Source of the DNA: Cupriavidus campinensis
GTDB lineage: Bacteria; Pseudomonadota; Gammaproteobacteria; Burkholderiales; Burkholderiaceae
Direction of reading: 5' to 3'
Assembly (NCBI RefSeq): GCF_905397395.1
Contig: NZ_CAJPVH010000038.1
Coordinates: forward strand, 1 to 56,472
Length of the DNA: 56,472 nucleotides
Below the pieces are notes generated by a model. The model searched no databases. It had not been told where the DNA came from and saw only the letters and a list, made by a program, of their open reading frames with translations. A program made the translations under genes and the position numbers. This document shows positions 32,452-41,749 of the stretch, piece by piece (position 1 is the first letter of the stretch; each line of letters opens with the position of its first letter).

Positions 32452-33939
32452 GTGAAATCGATCTGCGGCGACCTGCTGCTCCAGCGGCTCGGCCAGCCGA
32501 CCGACCAACCGCTCAATCGGGCGCTCTACGCCTGCATCCGGGGGGCGATCCTGGACGGCAGCCTGGCGCCCGCCACGCGCCTGCCGCCCCAGCGCGACCT
32601 GGCGGCGGAACTCGGCCTGTCCCGCAACACGGTGATGTTTGCCTACGAGCAACTGCTGGCCGAGGGCTACCTGCGCGCCCGCACGGGTAGCGGCACCTTC
32701 GTGGCCGACACAGCGCCCGAGCGCTACCTGAACGCCACCGCCGCGGACAGCGCGCCGGCCACGGCACCGGCCATGCCGGGCCTCTCGCCGCGCGGGCAGC
32801 GGCTGGTCTCCAGTGCCGCCGCATCGCCCACGCAATGGGGCGCCTTCATGCCCGGCGTGCCGGACCTGACGCGCTTTCCGCATCGGCGCTATGCGCAGCT
32901 CGCCGCGCGGCTGTGGCGCCGGCCGCAGCCCGAATGGCTCAGCTACAGCCACGGCGGCGGCCTGCCGGCCCTGCGCGAGGCCGTGGCGGCCCACCTGCGC
33001 GTGGCGCGCTCCGTGCGCTGCGACGCGGATCAGGTGCTGATTACCGAAGGCATCCATCAGGCGATCGACCTCGTGGCGCGCATGCTGGGCTCGCCGGGCG
33101 ATCAGGCGTGGGTGGAGGAGCCGGGCTACTGGGGCATACGCGGCGTGCTGCAGGTCAGCGACATCGGCATGGTGCCGCTGCCCGTGGACGCCGAAGGGCT
33201 GTGCCTGCCCGAGGCGGAGGCCGACGCCCCCGCGCCGCGTTTTATCTTCGTCACGCCCTCGCACCAATATCCGCTGGGCGCCGTGATGAGCCTGCGGCGG
33301 CGGCGCGCGCTGCTGGAGTTCGCGCGGCGGCACGGCAGCTGGATCGTGGAGGATGACTACGACAGCGAATTCCGCTTCTCCGGCCAGCCGATTCCGTCGC
33401 TGCAGGGTATGGAGCCGGACGCGCCGGTGCTGTACATCGGCACCTTCAGCAAGACGCTCTACCCCGGCCTGCGCATGGGCTATCTGGTGCTGCCGAAGGG
33501 GCTGACGGAGGCCTTCCAGACCGCCCATTCCGACCTGTACCGCGCCGGCCACCTGATGACGCAGGCCACCGTGGCCGAGTTCATGCAGGCCGGCGACTAT
33601 GCCGCGCACATCCGCCGCATGCGGCCGCTCTATGCCCGGCGGCGCGCGGTGCTGGCCGGGCTGATCGAACGCTACCTCGGGACGGAGGCGCTGCACGAAC
33701 ACGCGAGCAACGCCGGGCTGCACCTCGTGCTGCGCCTGCCCGATCACGTGGACGATGTGGCGCTGACGGCTGACATCCGCGCGCGCGGCATCCTGGTGCG
33801 GCCGCTGTCGCGCTATTTCATGGGGCCGGCGCTCCGGCGCGGGCTGCTGCTGGGCTATGCCTGCGTGCCCGAGGAAGACATCGGCCCCGCCTTCGACGTG
33901 CTGCTCGATTGCCTGCTGCCCCGGCTCAGACCGACCTAG
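32452..33939 (+). CDS. MocR/GabR-type regulator (GntR winged helix fused to aminotransferase fold)
   Basis: A 495-residue transcription factor with a GntR-type winged helix (about 18-85; LPPQRDLAAELGLSRNTVMFAYEQLLAEGYL) joined by a linker to a class I aminotransferase-like domain (about 130-490) with YSHGGGLPALREAVAAHL, EDDYDSEFRF and the PLP Lys334 in GTFSKTLYPGLRMGY. GabR-type proteins bind PLP and sense GABA to activate gabT. It is divergent from the gabT gene with a 102-base gap. The start is taken as GTG at 32452 because the helix-turn-helix follows directly and the open frame upstream covers gabT antisense; the ribosome site is poor. A TACAAT at 32412-32417 may be the -10. Confidence 0.88.
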   Translation: MKSICGDLLLQRLGQPTDQPLNRALYACIRGAILDGSLAPATRLPPQRDLAAELGLSRNTVMFAYEQLLAEGYLRARTGSGTFVADTAPERYLNATAADSAPATAPAMPGLSPRGQRLVSSAAASPTQWGAFMPGVPDLTRFPHRRYAQLAARLWRRPQPEWLSYSHGGGLPALREAVAAHLRVARSVRCDADQVLITEGIHQAIDLVARMLGSPGDQAWVEEPGYWGIRGVLQVSDIGMVPLPVDAEGLCLPEAEADAPAPRFIFVTPSHQYPLGAVMSLRRRRALLEFARRHGSWIVEDDYDSEFRFSGQPIPSLQGMEPDAPVLYIGTFSKTLYPGLRMGYLVLPKGLTEAFQTAHSDLYRAGHLMTQATVAEFMQAGDYAAHIRRMRPLYARRRAVLAGLIERYLGTEALHEHASNAGLHLVLRLPDHVDDVALTADIRARGILVRPLSRYFMGPALRRGLLLGYACVPEEDIGPAFDVLLDCLLPRLRPT

Positions 33940-33979
33940 GATACAAAGGCTTTGGCAACGCGGCGAGGGGGTGGCAGTG

Positions 33980-35425
33980 ATGATTCGTTCACATCGATGG
34001 ATGCTGTGTCGTCTGCTCGGCCTCGTCACGCTGTGGCTGGCCGGCTGCGGTGGTAGCAGCGGCGACATCCAGATCACCAGCGGCGGCACGCCCGCCACGC
34101 TCACGGTTGTGGTCTCCGGCCTGCCCGCCGGCACGCCCGCCAACATCACAGTGAACGGGCCGGGTGGGTATCGGCAGACCGCCGCCCAGACCATCACGCT
34201 GGGCAACCTCGTGGCCGGCACCTACACCGTGACGGCGGCCCCGGTGCTGACCGGCTCCACGTCCTACCAGCCCTCGCAGGCCGTGCAGACTGCGATGGTG
34301 GCCGCCAACACCGCGCCAACCATCGGCGTGAGCTACGGCGCGCCCTCGGACATGCGGCTGTCGCTGGCGCAGGTGGCGGACGGTTTCGCGGCGCCAATCT
34401 TCCTCACCGCACCCGCCAACGACCCCCGGCTGTTCGTGGTGGAGCGCGCCGGCCGGGTGCGCATCGTGCGGGACGGCAGCGTGCCTGGCACGGCCTTCCT
34501 CGACATTTCCAGCCTCACCACCACCGACGGCGAGCGCGGCCTGTTCTCGATGGCGTTCGACCCCGCCTACGCCACCAGCGGGCGCTTCTACGTCTGCTAC
34601 ACCGACCAGAACGGGGCGATCACCGTGGCGCGCTACACCGTCTCGGCCAGCAACCCGGACGCGGCGAACCCCACCGGCACGGTGCTGCTGTCGATTCCGC
34701 ACCCGGGCGCCAGTAATCACAATGGCGGCCAGCTCGCGTTCGGCACGGACGGCATGCTCTACATCGGCACCGGCGACGGCGGCGGCAGCAACGACCCGTC
34801 CAACAACGCCCAGAACAGCAACACGCTGCTGGGCAAGATCCTGCGCATCGACGTGAGCGGCGCCAGCTACGCCGTGCCGGCCGGCAATCCCTTCACGGGC
34901 GGCGGGGGTGGCCGGGCCGAGATCTGGGCCATGGGGCTGCGCAACCCATGGCGGTTCTCGTTCGATGCGAATGGCCTGCTCTATATCGCCGATGTCGGCC
35001 AGGGCCAGCGCGAGGAGGTCAACGCCGTGCCAACGGCCAGCGCCGGCCTTAACTACGGCTGGGACCGCCTGGAAGGCACCGCCTGCGTCGGGGCCACCCC
35101 CTGCGACCCCGCCGGCCTGACCCCGCCCGTCTTCGAATACAGCCACGACGCCGGCGGCTGCGCCATCGTCGGCGGCTACGTCTATCGCGGCGCAGCCCTG
35201 CCCGAACTCCAGGGCCGCTATTTCTATACCGACCTGTGCACCGGCAAGCTGGCCAGCTTCCTGTACCGCGACGGCGCCGTCTCCGAGCTGGTGGACTGGC
35301 CGGTCACCGCTAGCGGCAGCGTCTACTCCTTCGGCACCGACGCCGCGCAGGAACTCTATGTGTTGGCCGACCCGGGGACTTCATCCACGAGCGGCAAGGT
35401 GTATCGGGTGCAGCGGGCGCCTTAG
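33980..35425 (+). CDS. PQQ-dependent sugar dehydrogenase-like lipoprotein
   Basis: A 481-residue putative lipoprotein with lipobox LAGC (Cys23). After a Ser/Thr-rich, beta-rich N-terminal extension of about 110 residues comes a glucose/sorbosone dehydrogenase six-bladed propeller: LFVVERAGRVRIV, GERGLFSMAFDP, HNGGQLAFGTDGMLYIGTGDGGG, IWAMGLRNPWRFSFD and GLNYGWDRLEG. Members such as E. coli YliI/Asd oxidise aldoses with PQQ; others have no known substrate. AGGGGG precedes the ATG at 33980. It is a single gene 40 bases after the MocR gene on the same strand, with no pathway neighbours. Confidence 0.85.
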   Translation: MIRSHRWMLCRLLGLVTLWLAGCGGSSGDIQITSGGTPATLTVVVSGLPAGTPANITVNGPGGYRQTAAQTITLGNLVAGTYTVTAAPVLTGSTSYQPSQAVQTAMVAANTAPTIGVSYGAPSDMRLSLAQVADGFAAPIFLTAPANDPRLFVVERAGRVRIVRDGSVPGTAFLDISSLTTTDGERGLFSMAFDPAYATSGRFYVCYTDQNGAITVARYTVSASNPDAANPTGTVLLSIPHPGASNHNGGQLAFGTDGMLYIGTGDGGGSNDPSNNAQNSNTLLGKILRIDVSGASYAVPAGNPFTGGGGGRAEIWAMGLRNPWRFSFDANGLLYIADVGQGQREEVNAVPTASAGLNYGWDRLEGTACVGATPCDPAGLTPPVFEYSHDAGGCAIVGGYVYRGAALPELQGRYFYTDLCTGKLASFLYRDGAVSELVDWPVTASGSVYSFGTDAAQELYVLADPGTSSTSGKVYRVQRAP

Positions 35426-35603
35426 GGGGAATATCGGGGCCGACTATGCCGTTGGCCTGTCGCAACACCCCCCTTGTGGCGAGCAGCGGCCGTGGCGGAA
35501 CAGATGCTACTGTCCCCCGGGTAAAAACCAGAAGGCCGGTGTGCAGGCGCAAACGGCTCTGACTAGCATGCAAAAAAAAACGGAATCACGGACTGGGGAC
35601 AAA

Positions 35604-36311
35604 ATGGGCAGCGATGCAGGCTGGCTGCAGAAGGCCATGGATGCGGCCGCCCAATTTGTGGAGGCTGGCAAAGCCCTGCAAGGCAAGCAGGAAGATGACC
35701 AAAAGGATCGGGAGAAGCTGCTTCTGCAGTTTGATCGACCCCGAATCCCCACTGACGAATTCACGCTCGACCTGCTTCGGAGCTTGTCGTGGAACCGGTT
35801 CGAGGAACTGTGCAGCGCATACTTTGCTGCACATGGCTTCCGGACCGACAAAAAGAGCCACGGCGCCGACGGCGGCATTGATATCCGCCTCTACTTCAGG
35901 GACATGCCCGAGCCCGTAAAGCTGATTCAATGCAAAGGCTGGCGACGGAAGCGTGTTGATGTCGATCAAATTCGCGCATTGATGGGCGTCATGGCGCGCG
36001 AGAATGTCAAGGAAGGGGTATTCGTCACGATGTCGACCTTCACTCGCCCTGCCCAGGTTGAAGCGGCCGCCGGCAAGGTACTGCTGCTTGACGGCGAGAC
36101 ATTTGTCGAACGCCTCAGCATGCTGGATGCAGAGAGAAAAGCCCCCTTGCTACGAAAGGCCACGGAGGGAGAGTTCTGGCGGCCGATTTGCGCGCGCTGC
36201 GGCGTGGCCATGAACCCGGTGAAAAATGCCGAACGGCCATTCTGGGGATGTGCAAACTTCGCCCGCAAGAAATGCCGGTCAACGATTGCTCTGTCGAGCG
36301 GCCAAGGATAG
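35604..36311 (+). CDS. Mrr-type restriction endonuclease-like protein with C-terminal zinc ribbon
   Basis: A 235-residue protein. A coiled N-terminus (about 8-45) precedes an Mrr-like PD-(D/E)xK nuclease domain (about 60-172): LSWNRFEELC with Glu68, HGADGGIDI with Asp93, and LIQCKGW with Lys111 form the full catalytic set. Residues 196-224 form a topoisomerase-type C4 zinc ribbon (CARC, then CANFARKKC). Such proteins may cut modified or foreign DNA. The ATG at 35604 has TGGGGA at good spacing; an in-frame ATG at 35568 lies in front of a nine-A run and lacks a ribosome site. GC content is visibly lower than in the neighbours, suggesting transfer. No methylase is nearby. Confidence 0.82.
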   Translation: MGSDAGWLQKAMDAAAQFVEAGKALQGKQEDDQKDREKLLLQFDRPRIPTDEFTLDLLRSLSWNRFEELCSAYFAAHGFRTDKKSHGADGGIDIRLYFRDMPEPVKLIQCKGWRRKRVDVDQIRALMGVMARENVKEGVFVTMSTFTRPAQVEAAAGKVLLLDGETFVERLSMLDAERKAPLLRKATEGEFWRPICARCGVAMNPVKNAERPFWGCANFARKKCRSTIALSSGQG

Positions 36312-36378
36312 CGTTCCGCAGCGCTCAAGGCGTTCCTGGCGGATAATCCCGCATCCCCACGACGCCCTCCCCACCCCC

Positions 36379-37281
36379 ATGCATGCCAGCGCCACCCGAC
36401 GCCTCGACGGGGCCACCCTGTTCCTGCTCACCTTCCCGCCACTGGCCTGGGCGGGCAACGCCATCGTCGGGCGGCTGGCCGCCGGTACGTTTCCGCCGAT
36501 CACCCTGAACTTCGTGCGCTGGGTGCTGGCCGGGACCCTGCTGGGGCTCTACGCCTGGCGCGGGGTGGTGGAGCATCGCGCCACGCTGCGCCGGCATGCC
36601 GGGCTGCTCACGGCGATGGGCGTGCTGTCGATTGCCAGCTACAACGCGTTCCAGTATCTCGCGCTGACCACCTCGACGCCGATCAACGTGACGCTGATTG
36701 GCGCCTCCACGCCGCTGTTCCTGCTGATTATCGGCGCGCTCTTCTTCAGGGAGCGCATGCGGCCGTGGCATGTGGCCGGCGCGCTGCTGTGCCTGGTAGG
36801 GGTGTCCTTCGTGCTGGTGCGCGGGGATCTGGGGCGGCTGGCGCAGCTGGACTTCGTGCCCGGCGACCTGTTCATGCTCGCGGCGACCATCGCCTGGAGC
36901 GCTTACACCTGGCTGCTGCGCAAGCATCGCCCGGACCTGCCCCTGCCGGTGCTGCTGTTCGCGCAGATCGTGACTGGGGTGGTGGCCAGCGCGCCTGTCA
37001 CGGCGTGGGAGCTGATGACCCTGCCGGCCCCCATCCCCTGGAACGGCAAGGTGCTGGGCATCCTGCTCTATGTGGCGACGATTCCCTCGCTGCTGGCCTA
37101 CTTCGCCTGGGACCGCGCCATCGCCCGGGCCGGCGCGCAGTTGCCGGTGTTTTTCATCACGCTGACGCCGGTGTTCGCCGCCCTGCTCTCCACGCTGCTG
37201 CTCGGCGAGTCCCCCCACTGGTATCACGGCGTGGGGCTGGTCACCATCGCCGCGGGGATCGGGCTGGCGCAGCGGCGCTGA
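36379..37281 (+). CDS. EamA family (DMT superfamily) transporter
   Basis: A 300-residue inner-membrane protein with ten predicted helices arranged as two EamA repeats: PPLAWAGNAIVGRLAAGTFPPITLNFVRW at the start and LTPVFAALLSTLLLGESPHWYHGVGLVTIAAGIGLAQRR at the end. Family members export amino acids, nucleosides or other metabolites; the substrate is not known. The ATG at 36379 is the first codon that gives a normal N-terminus. It is 67 bases after the nuclease gene and has regained the high GC of the host. It is convergent with the antiporter gene. Confidence 0.88.
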   Translation: MHASATRRLDGATLFLLTFPPLAWAGNAIVGRLAAGTFPPITLNFVRWVLAGTLLGLYAWRGVVEHRATLRRHAGLLTAMGVLSIASYNAFQYLALTTSTPINVTLIGASTPLFLLIIGALFFRERMRPWHVAGALLCLVGVSFVLVRGDLGRLAQLDFVPGDLFMLAATIAWSAYTWLLRKHRPDLPLPVLLFAQIVTGVVASAPVTAWELMTLPAPIPWNGKVLGILLYVATIPSLLAYFAWDRAIARAGAQLPVFFITLTPVFAALLSTLLLGESPHWYHGVGLVTIAAGIGLAQRR

Positions 37282-37309
37282 GAGGCGTTGCGTGGCGCTG
37301 AGTGGTCAC

Positions 37310-38611
37310 CTAGCGCCGCAGCCGTTGATAAAAAGCCATCAGCGGCGTGGCCGTCAGGCCGTGCAGGACGATGGAAAACACCACGGTGCACAGCGTGGCG
37401 TGGATCAGGAAGGAACGCCATTCCTCCCCGGCGGCGTGCGTCAGGGCATAGGCCAGGTAGTAGAGCGAGCCGATGCCGCGAATGCCGAACCAGGCGGTCA
37501 GGCGCCGCTGGCCGCGCGCCAGGGGCAGGTCGAAGGTGGACGCATAGACCGCTAGCGGCCGGATCAGGCAGATCAGCAGCAGGGCCAGCGCCACGTACTG
37601 GGCGTGGAAGACCTCCCGGGTCAGCATCGCACCGATCAGCAGGGTGACGCACAGTTCGGCCAGCCGCTCGATATTGAACGAGAACTCCGAGGCGGTATGG
37701 GTCAGGTAGGCCGCAGCCTTGCGCGCGTGCGTGGAGGTGGTCTCGACATCGGCCGTATGCAGCGGCCCCATGACCTCCGCCGGCGAGGTGGCGGGATTCT
37801 CGCGGCGCTCCACCTGCCGCATTGCCAGCCCCGCCGCGAACACGGCCAGGAAGCCGTAGGTGTGAAGCAACAGCGCGGCGCCGTAGGAGACGCCGATCAG
37901 GCCGAGCGTGAGGAAGCTCTCCAGCCCCACCGCCTCGTGGAAGCGCAGGCGCAGGACCAGGATGGTCTTGCTGGCCAGCCAGCCCAGCAGCCCGCCGACG
38001 GCCAGCCCGCCAAGCGTGCTCCAGACCAGATCGACCGCCATCCAGCGCCCGCCCCACGGACCAAGCTCGTGATAGCCCAGCAGGCCAAGGCCGAGCATGA
38101 CGAACGGGAATGCTGTGCCATCGTTCAGGCCGCCCTCGCCGGTCAGGCTGTAGCGCACCACGTCGCGATCCTCGGTATCGGCCATCTGCACGTCCGAGGC
38201 CAGCACGGGGTCCGTGGGCGCCAGGATCGCCCCGAGCAGCACCGCCACGCCCAGCGGCACCTGCAGCCACCCGGCCGCCACGGCGCACACGCCGCCGATG
38301 GTCAGCAGCATGGCCACGCTGGCCAGCCGCACCGGCAGGCGCCAGACGCGGTACGTCATCTGCACCCGCATCCGCAAGCCCACGCCGAACAGGGCGACGA
38401 GCACGGCCAGCTCGGTGATCCATTCCAGCACCTTCACGTGGCCCGGGTCGGTCAGGTCAAGCACGATCAGCCCGGCCCCGCCCGGCCCCAGCGCCATCCC
38501 CACTAATAGATACAGGCCGGACGGGGACATGGGCAGGCGCTTCACCATGGAGTCGATCAACCCCATCGTGATCAGCAGCGCGCCAATGACCAATGCCCAG
38601 GTCGCGAACAA
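37310..38611 (-). CDS. Cation:proton antiporter (CPA1, Na+/H+ type)
   Basis: A 433-residue membrane protein with 12-13 predicted helices. APTDPVLASDVQ and the ion-binding Asn-Asp in GEGGLNDGTAFP mark the electroneutral CPA1 group. It would exchange Na+ (or K+) for H+. The start is taken as TTG at 38611, because AGGGGAG sits 5 bases before it and the first helix begins there; the longer open frame upstream includes unlikely sequence, and the nearby GTA is not a start codon. A tail domain is absent. It is a single-gene unit divergent from the allophanate hydrolase operon. Confidence 0.85.
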   Translation of the reverse strand: MFATWALVIGALLITMGLIDSMVKRLPMSPSGLYLLVGMALGPGGAGLIVLDLTDPGHVKVLEWITELAVLVALFGVGLRMRVQMTYRVWRLPVRLASVAMLLTIGGVCAVAAGWLQVPLGVAVLLGAILAPTDPVLASDVQMADTEDRDVVRYSLTGEGGLNDGTAFPFVMLGLGLLGYHELGPWGGRWMAVDLVWSTLGGLAVGGLLGWLASKTILVLRLRFHEAVGLESFLTLGLIGVSYGAALLLHTYGFLAVFAAGLAMRQVERRENPATSPAEVMGPLHTADVETTSTHARKAAAYLTHTASEFSFNIERLAELCVTLLIGAMLTREVFHAQYVALALLLICLIRPLAVYASTFDLPLARGQRRLTAWFGIRGIGSLYYLAYALTHAAGEEWRSFLIHATLCTVVFSIVLHGLTATPLMAFYQRLRR

Positions 38612-38912
38612 GCTGGCTCCCCTATTCGATACATCCCGGTCGAGACTTTCACAGTAGTCGGCGCGGCGGGCGGGCGCTGTCGGGCGGACCCCGTAGCGCC
38701 GTGTCAGTGAAGACCTCCCGACACTGGTGCGCGGGCGCACCGTGCAGGGGCTTGTGGATGGCCGGACGGGGGGGCTGGCGGGCGGCCAGACGCCCCCGGC
38801 GCTCCGACGACGCGGAATCGACCTCGCCACTAATCCACTGATTTCATTGAAATTTCCATCCCACGGGGCGGCAATTTATCCGCCCAGAAGTGCCTTTGGC
38901 ATGGCGATTGCT
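38612..38912. other. Intergenic region without a recognised gene
   Basis: This stretch lies between the divergent antiporter and allophanate hydrolase genes. Its left two-thirds are GC-rich with no convincing ORF on either strand; the right third becomes AT-rich (from about 38830), as expected for a promoter leading into the operator at 38913. Confidence 0.5.
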
Positions 38913-38941
38913 ATCTTGTATCCAAGATTGGATTTCAGATA
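38913..38941 (+). promoter_or_regulatory. Nested palindromes, candidate GntR operator
   Basis: ATCTTG-TATC-CAAGAT (38913-38928) and ATCCAA-GA-TTGGAT (38920-38933) are overlapping perfect inverted repeats, framed by TATCT and AGATA (38912-38916, 38937-38941). The core TTGTATCCAA fits the TTGTATACAA-like sites of FCD-type GntR regulators. It ends 9 bases before the allophanate hydrolase ATG, so binding would repress the operon. The GntR protein at 43528 is the likely ligand. Confidence 0.65.
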
Positions 38942-38949
38942 GGACACTC

Positions 38950-40680
38950 ATGCGCACCTCTATCGCCGCTACCCCTGCGGCCAACCCAGCCGCCTCCGGC
39001 AAGGCCGATGCGGCGTGGATCGAGCGGTTCGACACCCCGGTCTCCGCCCCGCACCCGGATCACGCCCCGCTGGCCGGGTTGCGCTTTGCCGCCAAGGACA
39101 ATATCGACGTGGCCGGCGTGCCGACGACCGCCGCCTGCCCCGAGTTCGCCTACGTGCCGGACGCCCACGCCACGGTGATTGCACGCCTGCTGGGCGCCGG
39201 CGCGGCGCTGGCCGGCAAGACCAACCTGGACCAATTCGCCTGCGGCCTGAATGGCACGCGCTCGCCCTACGGCGCCGTGCCTAACGCGTTCGACCCGGCC
39301 TATGTCAGCGGCGGGTCGAGTTCCGGTTCGGCATACGCGGTGGCCACCGGGGCGGTGGACTTCGCGCTGGGCACGGACACCGCCGGCTCGGGCCGTGTGC
39401 CCGCCGGGCTCAACAACATCGTCGGGTTGAAGCCGAGCAAGGGCCTGATCTCCGCCCACGGCGTGTTCCCCGCCGCGCAGAGCGTGGATTGCGTGTCGAT
39501 CCTGGCGCGCACGGTGGCCATGGCAGTCCGCGTGCTCGAAGCCGCCGCCGGCCATGACCCGCAGGACCCGTATTCGCGTGCGTTGCCACTGGCGCGCACG
39601 CCGCTGCCCGCCGCGTTCCGTTTTGGCGTGCCGGCCGAGCCTGAGTTTTTTGGCGATGACCTCGCCCGCCGGGCCTTCGACGACGCCGTAGCCGCGCTGG
39701 AGGCGCTGGGCGGCCGCGCGGTGCCCATCGACTATGCCCCGCTCGCCGAAGCCGCCGCGCTGCTCTATGACAGCGCGCTGGTCGCCGAGCGCTACGCCGC
39801 CGTGCGCCCCTTCTTCGACCGCGCGCCGGGGGCGGTCATCGAGCCGGTTCGCTCGATCCTGGCCGCAGGCAGCCGCTACAGCGCCGCCGATGTATTCGAT
39901 GCCCAGCACACGCTCCAGGCGCTGGCCCAGCGCGCGACTGCCATGTGGCAGGACATCGACGTGCTGTGCGTGCCCACGGCGCCGACGCATTGCACCATCG
40001 CCGCCATGCTGGCCGATCCGGTGGTGCGCAACCGTGAACTCGGCCACTACACCAACTTCGTCAACCTGCTTGACTACGCCGCGCTGTCCGTGCCCGCCAG
40101 CCTGCGCCCGGACGGGCTGCCGTTCGGCATCACGCTGATCGGCCAGGCCGGCAGCGACTGGCAACTCGCCGACCTGGGGCAACGCTTCCACCACGCCAGC
40201 GGGCTGACGCTGGGTGCGACGGACGCCCCGCTGCCCGCGCCGGTAGGTATCGCCGCGCTCGCCCCGTCGCCGGCAACCCATCTGCCGCTGGCCGTGGTGG
40301 GCGCCCATCTCTCGGGCATGCCGCTGAACGGTCAGCTGACCGAACGCGGCGCGACGCTGGCCGAGGCCACCACCACCGCGCCGCGCTACCGTCTGCACGC
40401 GCTGCCCGGCACCACGCCGCCCAAGCCCGGCCTGCGCCGCGTGGACGCCGCAGAGGAAGCCGGCGCCGCCATCGCCGTAGAGGTCTGGCAGGTGCCGCTC
40501 GCCGCCGTCGGCAGCTTCCTGGCGCTGGTGCCGGCCCCGCTGGCGCTGGGCAGCATCGAGCTGGCCGATGGCCGCTGGGTCCATGGCTTCGTCTGCGAAG
40601 GCCATGCGCTGCAAGGCGCGCCCGATGTCAGCGCCCATGGCGGCTGGCGCGCCTATATCACGTCGCTCTCCGCCGCTTGA
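38950..40680 (+). CDS. atzF: Allophanate hydrolase
   Basis: A 576-residue cytoplasmic amidase that splits allophanate into ammonia and CO2. The amidase-signature domain (about 1-440) has the Ser-cisSer-Lys triad: Lys49 in AAKDNIDVAG, the cis-Ser in GGSSSGS (121-127) and the nucleophile Ser147 in GTDTAGSGR. The C-terminal domain (about 450-576) is the small allophanate hydrolase C domain (GAHLSGMPLNGQL, GRWVHGFVCEG). AGGA lies 6 bases before the ATG. It leads an operon with an ABC importer and a GntR gene. No urea carboxylase, biuret hydrolase or cyanuric acid hydrolase is nearby, so the source of allophanate is not shown by this window. Confidence 0.92.
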   Translation: MRTSIAATPAANPAASGKADAAWIERFDTPVSAPHPDHAPLAGLRFAAKDNIDVAGVPTTAACPEFAYVPDAHATVIARLLGAGAALAGKTNLDQFACGLNGTRSPYGAVPNAFDPAYVSGGSSSGSAYAVATGAVDFALGTDTAGSGRVPAGLNNIVGLKPSKGLISAHGVFPAAQSVDCVSILARTVAMAVRVLEAAAGHDPQDPYSRALPLARTPLPAAFRFGVPAEPEFFGDDLARRAFDDAVAALEALGGRAVPIDYAPLAEAAALLYDSALVAERYAAVRPFFDRAPGAVIEPVRSILAAGSRYSAADVFDAQHTLQALAQRATAMWQDIDVLCVPTAPTHCTIAAMLADPVVRNRELGHYTNFVNLLDYAALSVPASLRPDGLPFGITLIGQAGSDWQLADLGQRFHHASGLTLGATDAPLPAPVGIAALAPSPATHLPLAVVGAHLSGMPLNGQLTERGATLAEATTTAPRYRLHALPGTTPPKPGLRRVDAAEEAGAAIAVEVWQVPLAAVGSFLALVPAPLALGSIELADGRWVHGFVCEGHALQGAPDVSAHGGWRAYITSLSAA

Positions 40681-40721
40681 CCGTCTTCCGAATCTCCAAC
40701 TTTCACGCACAGGAACCCGCC

Positions 40722-41744
40722 ATGACCCGCTCTACCACTCGCCCGGCCGCTGCTCCCGCCACGGTATCTCCCTCGCGCCGCCGCGCGCTGAAGGCCGGCG
40801 CCGCCGCGCTGTCCATGCTGGCCGCACCGGCCATCGTCCGCGCGCAGGGCACGCCCAAGCTGCGCATCGGCTACTGGCCGGTCGCCTCGGGCCTGCCCTT
40901 CTTTGCCGCCGTCGAAAAGGGCTATTTCAAGGAAGCCGGGCTGAACGTCGAGCCGATCAAGTTCGCCAGCCCCCAGCAGGTGATCGAGGCCATCCTGGCC
41001 GGCCGGTGCGACGGCAGCGCCAATGGCACCGCTTCGGCAGCACTGGCCATCGGTGACATTGCCCAGCCCGGCCTGCTGAAGATCTTCTGCACCAACCCGA
41101 CCAACGCCAAGTTCGTGCTCGACGAATTCCTGGTGGCCAAGGACAGCCCGATCAAGACCGTGGCGGAACTCAAGGGCAAGCGCGTGGCGTGCGGCCCTGG
41201 CCTGCAGAACGTGGTGCTTGCCAAGACCATGCTGGAGCGTGCCGGGGCCGGCAAGATCAGCGTGACGGAACTGCCGATCGGCCAGCACGTGGCGGCGCTC
41301 GCCGCCGGCCAGATCGATGGGGTCTACTCGCTCGAGCCGACCGGCACCATCGGCCGGCTCAACGGCACCACGCGCACGCTGGAGGCCGGCGTGGTGGCGC
41401 GCTACATCCTCGGCGACCCGATGGCGCCGTGGCACGGCGGCTCGGCCAGCCTGACCACGGAGTTCCTCGGCAAGAACAAGGACGTAGCCAAGGCCTACCT
41501 CGCCGCCTACCGGCGCGGCGTGGTGCTGGTGCGCCAGAACCCGGCCGAGGCGCGCCCCTTCCTCAAGGGCTATACCGCCATCGAAGGCGCGCTGACGGCG
41601 GAAGTGCCGATGGCCGACTACCTGTTCTTCGATGAATTCAAGGCCAGCGACGCGGCCCACTTCCAGAAGTTCTACGACCTGTTCACCGAGAAGGGCATTT
41701 TCTCGCGCAAGGTGGACGTCAACACGCTGCTCTACAAGGCCTGA
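40722..41744 (+). CDS. ABC transporter substrate-binding protein (NMT1/SsuA-type), Tat-exported
   Basis: A 340-residue periplasmic binding protein of the nitrate/sulfonate/taurine cluster. The N-terminus SPSRRRALKAGAAALSMLAAPAIVRA is a twin-arginine signal, so it may be exported folded. The mature part has LRIGYWPVASGLPFFAAVEKGYFKEAGLNVE and ILAGRCDGSANGTASA, typical of the NMT1 fold. AGGAA lies 7 bases before the ATG. It follows the allophanate hydrolase gene by 41 bases and precedes the permease by 5, so its ligand is probably a urea-derived or related nitrogen compound (inference). Confidence 0.9.
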   Translation: MTRSTTRPAAAPATVSPSRRRALKAGAAALSMLAAPAIVRAQGTPKLRIGYWPVASGLPFFAAVEKGYFKEAGLNVEPIKFASPQQVIEAILAGRCDGSANGTASAALAIGDIAQPGLLKIFCTNPTNAKFVLDEFLVAKDSPIKTVAELKGKRVACGPGLQNVVLAKTMLERAGAGKISVTELPIGQHVAALAAGQIDGVYSLEPTGTIGRLNGTTRTLEAGVVARYILGDPMAPWHGGSASLTTEFLGKNKDVAKAYLAAYRRGVVLVRQNPAEARPFLKGYTAIEGALTAEVPMADYLFFDEFKASDAAHFQKFYDLFTEKGIFSRKVDVNTLLYKA

Positions 41745-41749
41745 CGACC

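Noticed and set aside
31084..34221. A 1045-residue open frame on the minus strand
   Set aside because: Only the part up to 32349 is protein-like (the transaminase). The rest is the antisense of the MocR gene in high-GC DNA, where long stop-free frames are common.
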